Source: Prevotella sp. (GTDB taxonomy: Bacteria > Bacteroidota > Bacteroidia > Bacteroidales > Bacteroidaceae). From it: a DNA stretch of 64,000 nucleotides. Of the stretch, positions 46,801 to 54,719 are shown one piece after another. The position numbers and the translations under genes were made by a program. Location: contig JAGAPR010000003.1 of NCBI GenBank assembly GCA_017623155.1, positions 62,001 to 126,000 on the forward strand, in the 5' to 3' direction. Positions within the stretch are counted from its first letter, which is position 1. Each line of letters begins with the position of its first letter. The notes under the pieces were generated by a model, which saw nothing but the letters and a program-made list of their open reading frames with translations, was not told the origin of the DNA and did not search any database.

Positions 46801-48613
46801 TCGTCACGTCTTTCAGACAGAAGGTCTTGCCGGAAGCCGCAGAGCCGTAATACGGATAAAGGCGCACATATATCGTCTCGCCGTCGGAAATGGATACTAC
46901 CGGCACGGTCGATACATAGTACGCCTTGTTTGATGTCATGCTTGTCTGCCAAATAAAGTTTGTGGTGTTGCTCTCGCCTATGGGAAAGTCGGGGCTTGTG
47001 CTGTAATAAGCCTTGAACCTCATTCCGTTACCGCCGGCACCGCCGGCGTAGAACGAAATCTTGCTGACGGCAATCTGTATGTCGGCGGGAGCCGTCATGC
47101 CAAACTGTATATAGCGGTTGCTGTTCTCGTCCTCCTCGCCGGCAGGCCATTGGTCGCCAGTGATGCAGTTGCGCTGAACCCGCGGGTTCTGACCGTCATA
47201 CGCCGTTCCGGTCCAATCGGCTTTCGCGTTCATGGTGTTGTAGTCGCGTGCATACATGTTGCTGTATGTCTCGGGGAGCGCATTGCACGGGCCGGTCACC
47301 GTAGCTTCGGTGTTTGAGGAAAGGTCGTAAAGGACCTTTACTGCCGTGCCGCCTTCGAGCGAGATGGCCTCTGCCGTGAGTTCCATCTCGCCGGAGAGCG
47401 AGCCGCACGACGCCGTGAGCTTGCCGGCGATGATGCCTTGTGAGGTGACGTCGAGCTTTATGTAGAGTGTCTGGATGAGCGTCGAACCGGTATAGCCGGC
47501 TGTCACTTCTGTCGAGTAGTTGGTGCCGTCGGTGGAGACAAGGTATCCGCCAGTGGCCGAAAACGTGAACGTTCCCGTGGCGGAAGCGAGCGAGAAAGCC
47601 GACACGCTGACGGTCTTTGTCAGCGTCTGGCCGACGTATGCCTTGCCGAGATTGCCCGTCGAGGGTGAGAATGTGATTTCGGAAGAGAGACGGGTGTGGT
47701 CGGCAAGGAGTTTCAGGACGGCCTTCTTCTTTGTGTCCGTCTCTGCGGCGCACTGGTCTTTCACAAGTTGTGCGAACTGGCGCGCGATCAGTGTCGCACC
47801 GAACGGCGACGGATGGGTGCCGTCACCCTGCCATCCCTTCTGTTCGTCGGTGACGCAGAAGATGTTTTCCGTGCAATAGTCGGCCCCGAAACTCTCATAC
47901 ATCGTCTTCGTCGCCGCCGTGAGGTCCACGTAGGGCACGTCGTCATATGAGTCGGCCACCTTCTTTGCCTGAAGCGGATAGTTCATCGTGCCGTCATCAG
48001 ATGGCTTTCCGGTGTAATTGGGCGTGTAGACGCCATTCTCGATCTTGTCGAACTTCTGCCACAGATTGTGCTGGCCGGTCGCCGTTATCGTGCTCCCGGA
48101 GAAGTATTTGCGGCATATCGCGCCGACAACGATGGGAGTCGCGCCGGCTGCCTTGGCCTCGTCGATATATGCTTTTATATAGGTGGGGAAAGTTTCCGAT
48201 GGATGGGTTCCTCGATATTTGTTAGAGTAGTCCCAGTCGGCGGGTCGTTGTGAAGGATTTGCCTTGAAGAATTCTTCAAGCACGTCGCCATCTGCGCCGC
48301 CGCATTTCTCGTCGTTATGGGCAAACTGGATTATAACGATGTCGCCCGGGCCTATCTGCGGCTTGATGGTAGGCCAATAAGCGGTCTCCTTGTAGAACGA
48401 TTTGCTGGATGCTCCGGACTTCGCCTTGTCGATGATTTCTATCTCATCGGCATTGAAAAACTGTTGTAGCATCTGCGCCCAACCGCGCTTGTTTCCATTT
48501 TCGTCCTGCAAGGCCGCGGTGGAATCGCCGAGAATCCATACCTTGCGCACGGCATCAGCCGGCACGACGAAAAGCATTGTAAGACACACCAGTGTCAATA
48601 AGGTTCTTTTCAT
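43805..48613 (-). CDS. Multidomain CE12-CE8 esterase: GDSL acetylesterase fused to pectinesterase
   Basis: A secreted 1602-residue enzyme that appears to join two pectin-deesterifying activities. After the signal peptide (1-21) comes a GDSL/SGNH domain like rhamnogalacturonan acetylesterase (GDST at 29-32, FAHNDEKC near 97, GDGTHPSPFG near 265). Then follow Ig-like and carbohydrate-binding-like regions, two InlB/Listeria-type repeats (AGTITAVPAGTTIKEG...FSKWTLDG), and a Big_5-type Ig domain (VTGTVPADKATGISASGKIIVSYNE). A C-terminal CE8 pectin methylesterase has YQDT (~1279), GSVDFIYG (~1300) and GRPW (~1365). The tail AYNVGGQRVSRSAKGLVIR resembles that of the secreted protein at 41.4 kb. A minus-strand TAATTTTG box lies at 48643-48650. 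Confidence 0.92.
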   Translation of the reverse strand: MKRTLLTLVCLTMLFVVPADAVRKVWILGDSTAALQDENGNKRGWAQMLQQFFNADEIEIIDKAKSGASSKSFYKETAYWPTIKPQIGPGDIVIIQFAHNDEKCGGADGDVLEEFFKANPSQRPADWDYSNKYRGTHPSETFPTYIKAYIDEAKAAGATPIVVGAICRKYFSGSTITATGQHNLWQKFDKIENGVYTPNYTGKPSDDGTMNYPLQAKKVADSYDDVPYVDLTAATKTMYESFGADYCTENIFCVTDEQKGWQGDGTHPSPFGATLIARQFAQLVKDQCAAETDTKKKAVLKLLADHTRLSSEITFSPSTGNLGKAYVGQTLTKTVSVSAFSLASATGTFTFSATGGYLVSTDGTNYSTEVTAGYTGSTLIQTLYIKLDVTSQGIIAGKLTASCGSLSGEMELTAEAISLEGGTAVKVLYDLSSNTEATVTGPCNALPETYSNMYARDYNTMNAKADWTGTAYDGQNPRVQRNCITGDQWPAGEEDENSNRYIQFGMTAPADIQIAVSKISFYAGGAGGNGMRFKAYYSTSPDFPIGESNTTNFIWQTSMTSNKAYYVSTVPVVSISDGETIYVRLYPYYGSAASGKTFCLKDVTIEGVATDAASSGAKYTLTTAVSPADAGTITAVPAGTTIKEGKTVTLTASRNFGYKFSKWTLDGRDYSTDEQIRFTMDADKSFVAEFETIPVYTVRTFVKNDAELSIGSVTLSPDEHNGKYEEGEELTATAEVSRILNFVKWEDGSTANPRLVRVSGDMDLTAEYEVQDFIAVFDASKTQAYAYPTTANYPFPADITWDGERNAKSLVVKVADGSPAYTQDGGTPVVRNRVGVVTAGLNGLYQNGYRTTDIAWQYEFSTKKFTSATFVSQMCAKNNADKTYKAQYSLDGTTFTDISGAVCETLGTSKITDFCFAIPADAMGRDIVYIRITGTGEATYGKDTPVGTFDGLDYYQHSESGVGNVYVMGTAEVEDDKDAPAVTGTVPADKATGISASGKIIVSYNERIQAGNLVNGAATLDDKILSPVWNTRSVAFNYVGLEYGRTYTFTMPEGYVADRSGNSAPALSLTFTVMERSKPEARIFDAVVDKTLNLAYGESIAATETMPRQYRYIQDAINDAPAASTKPYLIYVKEGYYDDPNPYFNSSYGTRWTDETMTTTERIGGNGKSEDGTVKYDDCRIVSVNKPNVHLIGQDVEKVFIASDRQDGGDKSNWRKPWYHVNAGATIEVQAGGDGFLMSGVTVDNENWTKDRKAGPQALCLNTDADRIVFDGVRARSYQDTYKTNGTFKRSFWLNSTIEGSVDFIYGNGDVWFENTTLDINRDKGGWIVAPNHGKETRWGYVFNNTTITTHYASDPSTYSISFGRPWHEFPKTVFLHTVMELTPISGYWSETMGGLPALWAIYDIKDKNGNQLPDDRADENGNKVYSNASRKDYYYMDNGTKVTGESKNWLSPSDIASYTVENVMAGDGTADASTGVWNPLPAVEKTLTPALTVNGNVVTWTPDAFAICYVVTVNGRPQAFVTEPTFTGNAGDIVTVQSANEHGILSPMSDKVTLGSSTDFIAAVTAGKGGKSGKAYNVGGQRVSRSAKGLVIRDGGKYVNR

Positions 48614-48642
48614 GCTGTTTTAATTTGGTTAGTTTGACGGTG

Positions 48643-48650
48643 CAAAATTA
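48643..48650 (-). promoter_or_regulatory. -7 box of the esterase gene
   Basis: TAATTTTG on the minus strand, 29 bp before the start codon, with GAAA (TTTC on the minus strand) near 48664-48667 as a weak upstream box. Confidence 0.5.
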
Positions 48651-48737
48651 TTGCCACAGCATGAGAAAAAGGGGTAAAGTCTTGTCATTCCGAGGGGAAA
48701 ATCGTGTCAAAACATGATTTCCACGCTCTTTTGACGG

Positions 48738-51101
48738 TTAGCAATCACTGTTTCTAAGTTCCCTCGGTGTCTTGTCCGTTGATGCCTTTACACATTTCGC
48801 GAAATACTTCGGGTCGGAAAAACCGCAGGCGTATGCTACATCCGCCACAGGCATATCAGTCTCTTTCAGCATCTTCACGGCGCGTTTCATCCTTGCCTCT
48901 TTCAAGAAATCGGCAGGTGTCACTCCGAGCAACTGGCGCATCTTGCGGTTCAGTCCCGAGCGGCTTACGGCAGCGGCGGCGGCCATATCGTTGATGTTTA
49001 TGTCGCTGTCGGAGATGTTCTTTTCCGTGAAGTCGGCTATCCTTTTCATGAAAGCCTCGTCTTCGGCCGACAGACGAGGTGCTATGACGATTGGGGTCGA
49101 ATGTTTTTCAACCGCCGGCTTGCTACCGTTATTGGCGTTTTCTTTCTTGATGTCGAGCAGCAACAGATAGGCTTCAAGTGTCTCCTTGCGGCGTTTCTCC
49201 AAGTTTCGGACGTATATTATGGCGTATGTCAGCAGCACTATAAGTCCTGCTATGACAAGTGCCACGAACAGCCGCCCGTACCATGCCTCAAAGAATGTTG
49301 GTTCCACTACTATTGTCACTGAGCGCACATTGTCCGTCCACTGTCCGAGAGCGTTTGTTGAGCGTATCTTCAACGTGTGCGTACCTACCGCAATATCACG
49401 GAAGTCGATGCTGTTCACGGCCGTGGGATGGCTCCATACACTGTCTTCATCAAACTTCGTGGCATATCGTATATATTTGTTTCCCGCATAATCGAGGGCC
49501 GAGAAACTGAGAGTAAAATCACGTTGTGAGGGACTGATGACGATAGTGTCCCTGTAATCGACGGTATAATCGGTTGTAGTGCCGGCCATGCGAAGCTCCG
49601 TCAGCACTATGCGCGGCTTGTAGTCTACTGCATAGAGATCTTTTATTTTCACTGTCAGCACGCCCGTTTGAGTAGAGATGAGCATCCGTCCGTCGGGCAA
49701 CAGCAACGGTTCGGCATCGGAGAACTGTATGTTTTCGCCCCAAAACGCCCTCCCGTAGTTTTCTATCCGTGAGGTTTTCATGTCCAGCAGCGACAACATG
49801 TTGTTGCATTGCACGAGCAACACATCGTCAGTAAGTACGGCACATGCCATTGTAACGTCCGCTCCCAATCCGTTCTCCAATCCGTAATGTATGAAAGAAA
49901 ACTTGTCTGCATGAAGATTTTTGGTGAGCAGAAGATTTATTCCGCCACTCTCCGTCGTTACAAACACCCGTCCTCTGCCATCCGTTATGGCGTTCATCGT
50001 GGCGTTGTCGGAGAGGCTTTCAGCCCTATCTGCCTCCCTTACGTGCATACGCCAGCGTATCTTGTCCGATTGTTTATATATATTGTCCGCGACAAGAAGC
50101 CCGGTCGTGGTTGTCGCTATCAGTGTTCCGTCGTCAAGGATGAGCAGTCTTCTCACGCGAAGCCCCTTTGTCGCTTCTATCGCCTTTACGGCATATCGCC
50201 CGCCTTTGCGGCTTACGACACTTATTCCACCTACATGCGTGGCTACCCATATTCTGCCCTTGCGGTCTTTTTTCAAGTCGTAGACATCTTCGGAGTTGAG
50301 TCTGTCTATGCGCTCGATATCGCCTCCGTGCAGCCGGAACAGACCGGCCGGTTTGCTTCCAAGCCATATCGTGCCCTCATCATCCTCGCATATACAATAT
50401 ACAGGATGGAACAGTGTACTGTCGTCGTCATGTAACCGGCCGTCTTTTCCCATGTATCCCAAGAGCGACAGTCTCTCATCAAGCACAGTCAACCGCCCGT
50501 CCTTTGTTCCAATCCACAGTCTACCCGCACGGTCGCGATACATACCCCGTGTGACAGACGCGGATACATTCTCCACCGTGTTCCACTTCTTCATGCGCGG
50601 CACACTGCGAAAGAAGCCGCCGGGAGTTATTTTCCAGTGTATGCCGCGGCTGTCTTCAAAGTCGCCTATCCGTGTACCGTGTTCCTTAAAAACCTTGCGC
50701 GCTTTATCGCTCAGTTCGCCTTCGATACGGGCAAACCGCGATGTCCTCACATTGAAAAGGAACACATCATCGTCAACGAGACAATAGATATTGCCCACAG
50801 CCGTCGCCGGTGTTATGTCGTAGTCGGGCACAATGTTGCGGAAACGACAGCTGCCCATATCGTTTCCGTCTCCCGGCGTTGCCTTGAAAACGACAAAACC
50901 GTATCCGTCGAAACGATAGAGCCCGTTCCACGACGACAGCCACAACAGTCCCTTGCGGTCTTGAAGTATCTGTGTTACATGCTGACCGGATATGTCTGCC
51001 ACATCATCGATATTGTCCGTCACATAGTCTTCTTCCGCCATTCCGTATGCCGCGGAAGGAAACAACACCATCAATATGATCAACAGCAGTGGCATCGGCA
51101 T
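48738..51101 (-). CDS. Membrane sensor with beta-propeller, Y_Y_Y domain and AraC-type HTH, no kinase
   Basis: A 787-residue one-polypeptide regulator. Signal/anchor at the N-terminus, then a periplasmic two-component-regulator propeller with many WIGT/WLGS-type blades (LLWLSSWNGLYRFDGYGF, RLWIGTKDGRLT, TIWLGSKPAGLF), a Y_Y_Y domain (~500-600), one transmembrane helix (~609-630, LFVALVIAGLIVLLTYAIIYV) and a cytosolic AraC-type HTH (~685-785, MAAAAAVSRSGLNRKMRQLLGVTPADFLKEAR). Hybrid two-component systems of Bacteroidetes carry histidine kinase and receiver domains between the helix and the HTH; here only ~50 residues separate them. It probably controls the adjacent esterase gene and perhaps susCD. 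Starts 10 bp after ruvB. Confidence 0.9.
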   Translation of the reverse strand: MPMPLLLIILMVLFPSAAYGMAEEDYVTDNIDDVADISGQHVTQILQDRKGLLWLSSWNGLYRFDGYGFVVFKATPGDGNDMGSCRFRNIVPDYDITPATAVGNIYCLVDDDVFLFNVRTSRFARIEGELSDKARKVFKEHGTRIGDFEDSRGIHWKITPGGFFRSVPRMKKWNTVENVSASVTRGMYRDRAGRLWIGTKDGRLTVLDERLSLLGYMGKDGRLHDDDSTLFHPVYCICEDDEGTIWLGSKPAGLFRLHGGDIERIDRLNSEDVYDLKKDRKGRIWVATHVGGISVVSRKGGRYAVKAIEATKGLRVRRLLILDDGTLIATTTTGLLVADNIYKQSDKIRWRMHVREADRAESLSDNATMNAITDGRGRVFVTTESGGINLLLTKNLHADKFSFIHYGLENGLGADVTMACAVLTDDVLLVQCNNMLSLLDMKTSRIENYGRAFWGENIQFSDAEPLLLPDGRMLISTQTGVLTVKIKDLYAVDYKPRIVLTELRMAGTTTDYTVDYRDTIVISPSQRDFTLSFSALDYAGNKYIRYATKFDEDSVWSHPTAVNSIDFRDIAVGTHTLKIRSTNALGQWTDNVRSVTIVVEPTFFEAWYGRLFVALVIAGLIVLLTYAIIYVRNLEKRRKETLEAYLLLLDIKKENANNGSKPAVEKHSTPIVIAPRLSAEDEAFMKRIADFTEKNISDSDININDMAAAAAVSRSGLNRKMRQLLGVTPADFLKEARMKRAVKMLKETDMPVADVAYACGFSDPKYFAKCVKASTDKTPRELRNSDC

Positions 51102-51111
51102 ACTTTCATTT

Positions 51112-52140
51112 TCAGAACAGTTCCTGCTGCATGATGTTTCCTGTGTACGGGTTGCGGCCGAAATGGCGGTATGCCAGTTCGGTGACCATACGTCCGCGGG
51201 GGGTTCGCTTGATGAAGCCCTCCATGATGAGATACGGTTCGTATACTTCCTCCACCGTTCCCGAGTCTTCTCCTATCGCCGTGGCGATGGTGCTGATGCC
51301 CACCGGTCCGCCTTTGAACTTGTCTATTATCGTGAGCAGTATCTTGTTGTCTATCTGGTCGAGTCCGTATCTGTCGATGTTCAGTGCCGAAAGGCTCATC
51401 GTTGTTATCCCGATATCTATCTTTCCCGTACCTTTCACCTGCGCGAAGTCACGCACACGGCGCAGCAACGCGTTTGCTATACGCGGTGTTCCGCGGCTGC
51501 ATCGCGCTATCTCCATCGCCGCGTCGTCGTATATCGGTACTCTGAGTATGTCTGCCGAGCGTTTTATTATCTTCGTCAGCGTCTCCGGGTCGTAGTATTC
51601 GAGGTGCATGTTTATGCCGAAACGTGCGCGCAGCGGTGCGGTGAGCAGTCCGCCACGTGTTGTCGCTCCGATGAGCGTAAAGGGATTAAGGTCTATCTGT
51701 ATCGAGCGTGCCGACGGTCCTTTGTCTATCATTATGTCTATCCGATAGTCTTCCATGGCCGAGTACAGATACTCCTCCACCACGGGCGACAGCCGGTGTA
51801 TCTCGTCGATGAAGAGCACATCATTGCGCTCGAGCGATGTCAGTATGCCCGCGAGGTCGCCCGGCTTGTCGAGCACGGGTCCGCTTGTTATCTTGAATCC
51901 CACTCCGAGCTCGTTTGCTATGATGTTGCTCAGTGTGGTCTTTCCCAGTCCGGGAGGTCCGTGCAGCAGCGTGTGGTCGAGCGGTTCTCCCCTGTATTTT
52001 GCAGCCTCGACAAACACTTCAAGGTTTTCCACCACCTTTTTCTGTCCGCTGAAATCGCCAAATCGCAGCGGTCTCAGCGCGTTTTCAAAGTCTTTCTCTG
52101 CCGCGGCTCTTTCCTGTCTTATGTCAAAATCTTCGTTCAT
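51112..52140 (-). CDS. ruvB: Holliday junction branch-migration helicase RuvB
   Basis: AAA+ motor of the RuvABC resolvasome, 342 residues. Walker [12 protein letters not shown], Walker [10 protein letters not shown], sensor region [19 protein letters not shown], and a C-terminal winged helix ([21 protein letters not shown]) are all present. The regulator gene starts 10 bp downstream, possibly read through. A TATCTTTG box lies at 52192-52199 on the minus strand. Confidence 0.98.
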   Translation of the reverse strand: MNEDFDIRQERAAAEKDFENALRPLRFGDFSGQKKVVENLEVFVEAAKYRGEPLDHTLLHGPPGLGKTTLSNIIANELGVGFKITSGPVLDKPGDLAGILTSLERNDVLFIDEIHRLSPVVEEYLYSAMEDYRIDIMIDKGPSARSIQIDLNPFTLIGATTRGGLLTAPLRARFGINMHLEYYDPETLTKIIKRSADILRVPIYDDAAMEIARCSRGTPRIANALLRRVRDFAQVKGTGKIDIGITTMSLSALNIDRYGLDQIDNKILLTIIDKFKGGPVGISTIATAIGEDSGTVEEVYEPYLIMEGFIKRTPRGRMVTELAYRHFGRNPYTGNIMQQELF

Positions 52141-52191
52141 CAGGTTTTTCGGTTTTACTCTACCCTTATTATATATGTCTGCAAAGATAGT

Positions 52192-52199
52192 GTTTTTTT
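52192..52199 (-). promoter_or_regulatory. -7 box of ruvB
   Basis: CAAAGATA on the plus strand, TATCTTTG on the minus strand; 52 bp from the ruvB start. Confidence 0.55.
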
Positions 52200-52282
52200 G
52201 GCAAGCGGCAAAGAAAAAGCGGCACGTAAGAAAGCCGTCGCCTTCCCACGTGCCGCCATGTCAGTGTTTTTCAAGTATTCCG

Positions 52283-52378
52283 TCAGGCCATCATACCTGC
52301 CGCATGAGTTGCGCCGAGTGCGCTCAGCAGTGCCGTTGCCACTGCCACCACGATTTTAAGAATTTTCTTCCAGTCCAT
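52283..52378 (-). CDS. Smalltalk protein (31 residues)
   Basis: Very small ORF, MDWKKILKIVVAVATALLSA plus 11 residues (LGATHAAGMMA). It matches the Bacteroidetes 'smalltalk' family in length, in the MDWKK(I/L)L start and in its position just downstream of an HU-family gene. One hydrophobic helix (about residues 6-22) suggests membrane insertion. Function unknown. It lies 22 bp after the HU-family gene on the same strand and is almost surely co-transcribed with it. Confidence 0.85.
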   Translation of the reverse strand: MDWKKILKIVVAVATALLSALGATHAAGMMA

Positions 52379-52400
52379 AGTCTGTCCTCCTTTCATCAGC

Positions 52401-52853
52401 TCATGCTCCCGGCTCCACGGTCTCGGCATCCTCTTTTATCACGTTGTTTATCGGAAGCTCGCTCACCTTGCATCCATCTATGAACGCCTTTACTCGCCGT
52501 CCGGCTTTCGATATTTTCATCTCCGGCTGGAATATCACGTGTATGTCTTTCAGGTTCTGGCTCACGTTGAAGTCTTTTGCCGTGTCGCTCGGCTTGGTGC
52601 TGATAGCGAGTTTGAACGCTCCGAAGCGGTCGAGCTTCACGCGTTTGGAGTCTTGCAGTTCCTTTTTCATCGTCACCACCAGCTCACTGATAACGGCGAG
52701 AATGTCGGCTCGCTTCACGGTACAGTTTGCCTCGATGGTGTCTGCCAGTTGGTCGGTGGTCACGGTGTCGAGCGCGACGGCGCGTCCATACCACTTGTTG
52801 AAGTTTGCTGCCTTGGAGTTCTTGTTCTGGTAAAGTCTGTAATGTACTGCCAT
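52401..52853 (-). CDS. HU-family DNA-binding protein, extended form
   Basis: A 150-residue member of the HU-like family seen across Bacteroidetes. N-terminal MAVHYRLYQNKNSKAANFNKWYGRAVALDTV, then the HU-like fold (IEANCTVKRADILAVISELVVTMKKELQDSKRVKLDRFGAFKLAIS), and a C-terminal extension with acidic end. It differs from the classical 90-residue HU at 18.4 kb. It is followed by the smalltalk gene and preceded by an M15 peptidase and an unknown gene on the same strand. A TACCTTTG box (52927-52934, minus) lies 73 bp upstream. Confidence 0.88.
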   Translation of the reverse strand: MAVHYRLYQNKNSKAANFNKWYGRAVALDTVTTDQLADTIEANCTVKRADILAVISELVVTMKKELQDSKRVKLDRFGAFKLAISTKPSDTAKDFNVSQNLKDIHVIFQPEMKISKAGRRVKAFIDGCKVSELPINNVIKEDAETVEPGA

Positions 52854-52926
52854 AGTTTTTTCCTTTCTTAAATTTTTAAATGGTTAATGAAAAATTGTTT
52901 GTCGCTTGTCTTTCCGGAAGACATTG

Positions 52927-52934
52927 CAAAGGTA
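52927..52934 (-). promoter_or_regulatory. -7 box of the HU/smalltalk pair
   Basis: CAAAGGTA on the plus strand, TACCTTTG on the minus strand. Confidence 0.5.
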
Positions 52935-53031
52935 GTGAATTTTGAAGCCTTTGTCAAGCGTTATCCCGATACACATCCTGCTACACATTGCGATACCGTT
53001 GTCTTTTCGTTGCCGCCGGATGGTGTTTTCG

Positions 53032-53454
53032 TCAGCATTCCATTGTGGCGGCCATGCGTCTGTTTGCCCTCCGCGCGGTATATGATATGTGAAGCCATCG
53101 GCATCCGTTGCTCATGGCGTGCTCGAACAGCATCTGATCGAAATCGAGATTGCGCCTGACGAAGTCAAATATCTTCATTCCCGTCTCCATGTCGGATATG
53201 TGTATATCTGCGGCCTCGCCTCTCATGTGTTGCGAGGCGGGTGCTCCTCCCACGGCTTTGTTCAGCTCGGGCGATCGAAATCCGCTCGATATTCTCGTCA
53301 CTCCAAATCGCCGGCGTATCGGTTCGAGCACGTTTTCGCATAGCATCCTCATTCGTTCCACGTCGCCGTCGGTGGGGTTGTTCTCTATCTTCCGGCTTAT
53401 CGCCACGCCCGAGCGTGTCATTTCCTCGAGCGAAAAATGTGTTGTCAGTTTCAT
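53032..53454 (-). CDS. M15-family peptidase (endolysin-like)
   Basis: A 140-residue zinc D,D-peptidase without a signal peptide: MKLTTHFSLEEMTRSGVA, then RISSGFRSPELNKAVGGAPASQHMRGEAADI with zinc His and Asp, and WLHISY with the final His. The Peptidase_M15_3-type fold and lack of a leader resemble phage endolysins. It occupies the place where an N-acetylmuramoyl-L-alanine amidase usually accompanies HU and smalltalk. Starts 12 bp after the preceding gene on the same strand. Confidence 0.85.
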   Translation of the reverse strand: MKLTTHFSLEEMTRSGVAISRKIENNPTDGDVERMRMLCENVLEPIRRRFGVTRISSGFRSPELNKAVGGAPASQHMRGEAADIHISDMETGMKIFDFVRRNLDFDQMLFEHAMSNGCRWLHISYTARRANRRMAATMEC

Positions 53455-53466
53455 GGTTGTTTGTTT

Positions 53467-53889
53467 TTATTGTTTTGTTATGTTTCTCATCAGCGGCTGC
53501 TCTCCCTTTTCGTGCATCATCCGCATGTATCTCTCTATCAGTGCGCCCCTGCGCACTCCTTTTCGTCTTGCCGCCTGATAGGCCGCTCCCCTCGGGTTGT
53601 GCGGTTTTCTCACGTGCAGCGTGTGGCAAACCTCGGTCACCATGCCCGCAAACGTGCATACGTTTCCCTCTGTGTCGCATATCGAGCCCTGCATGTAGGC
53701 TATGTGTGCCGCCTCCATGAGGTCGGCCACAGAGCCTTTCCATTGCGCGCCCTCGTCGGGGTCGAGCTTCAACAGTGCGGCAAACTCTTCGGTGATACGC
53801 TCGCGCGCCTCTTTTTCCCTCTTTGCCTCGACGGCCATTCGCGTTTCGCGGTCGGCCGGCATGTGTGTTTTGTTGTTGTAAAACATCAT
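53467..53889 (-). CDS. Unrecognised 140-residue protein
   Basis: Not recognised. The sequence is charged and probably soluble, with a helical N-terminal third (ADRETRMAVEAKREKEARERITEEFAALLKL) and a basic end (NPRGAAYQAARRKGVRRGALIERYMRMMHEKGEQPL). No membrane segment or known catalytic motif. It is the first gene of the four-gene HU/smalltalk cassette and has a TACCTTTG box (53966-53973, minus). Position and base composition support a real gene. Confidence 0.7.
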   Translation of the reverse strand: MMFYNNKTHMPADRETRMAVEAKREKEARERITEEFAALLKLDPDEGAQWKGSVADLMEAAHIAYMQGSICDTEGNVCTFAGMVTEVCHTLHVRKPHNPRGAAYQAARRKGVRRGALIERYMRMMHEKGEQPLMRNITKQ

Positions 53890-53965
53890 TGATTTTAAGT
53901 TATTAAAGTTAATTATTTAATTATGTGCGCTCCGCCTTGCGGCCGCGAGTGCTTTATATCGGTTG

Positions 53966-53973
53966 CAAAGGTA
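53966..53973 (-). promoter_or_regulatory. -7 box of the M15 cassette
   Basis: CAAAGGTA on the plus strand, TACCTTTG on the minus strand; 77 bp from the start at 53889. Confidence 0.5.
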
Positions 53974-54046
53974 ATGCACGAATGTGCACATATAGTTCAA
54001 TTATTATATTTTTTCGTTAAACAATTTAAAAACGCAAAGACCGATT

Positions 54047-54150
54047 AAAGGTAAAAAGGCGATTTAAAGGTAAAAAAGTAAAAAGGTAAAAAACCGTGCG
54101 GCGTGTTTCTAAGCGCAGCCTTTTTTACCTTTTTACTTTTTTACCTTTAA
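54047..54150. repeat. Inverted pair of TTTTACC repeats
   Basis: AAAGGTAAAAAAGTAAAAAGG units on one side and CCTTTTTACTTTTTTACCTTT on the other form a long imperfect hairpin. Related to the repeat at 521-562 and to the coding copy at 33298-33341. Confidence 0.65.
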
Positions 54151-54167
54151 AACCACCTTTTTTCTTT

Positions 54168-54620
54168 AAATATTGTAAAAATCGCGAGGTAATTGTTAAA
54201 AGCAAAAAGTGCGACTTGAAGTCACCGTTTAGAAAAAGCCGAGAATTTAAATTAACATTTTTGTGTCATTATTTCGGGGTTGAGATACAATTATTCGGGG
54301 TTAAGCATGATTTTCGGGTGTTTTTGCTCTGCAATTAGGCCGTAATTGCATTGCATTTACGGCCTTATTGAGTTCCAATTACGGCCTAATTGGAATGCAA
54401 TTACGGCCTAATTGGAAAACGAGAGGAGTTGTAGGAGAAGTAGAGGAGGCTGATTTTGTAAGTAAGAGGCTGACAGACAATATTTTACGCAAAATGCTCT
54501 AAAAATGCGTTTTTTTCGCCGAGGAAATTATTTTTTGAAAAGAACGCAATTATGAGGCCTTGTTTTGTAAATATAATATCAGAATTGTTAATGCGTTTAA
54601 TATGTATTAACATTTTGATT
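54168..54620 (-). repeat. Dispersed four-dyad element, copy 5
   Basis: Full-length reverse copy between divergent genes. The array at 54331-54415 has dyads at 54331, 54353, 54375 and 54397 with spacers ATT, GTT and AAT; unit 2 ends TTGA where the others end TTGC. The palindrome GCGACTTGAAGTCAC is at 54211-54225. No gene in the remaining gap. Confidence 0.9.
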
Positions 54621-54678
54621 ATAAATTATGAGTTATAAATTTATAATTCATAATTGAATTATTACCAAATAATTATTA

Positions 54679-54686
54679 TAAATTTG
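54679..54686 (+). promoter_or_regulatory. -7 box of the LA_2272-type gene
   Basis: TAAATTTG fits TAnnTTTG, 33 bp before the ATG at 54720. It lies inside a longer frame that opens at 54654, ruling against that start. Confidence 0.55.
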
Positions 54687-54719
54687 CAGACAGAAAACTT
54701 TAACAGGTTATCGGGTTTT

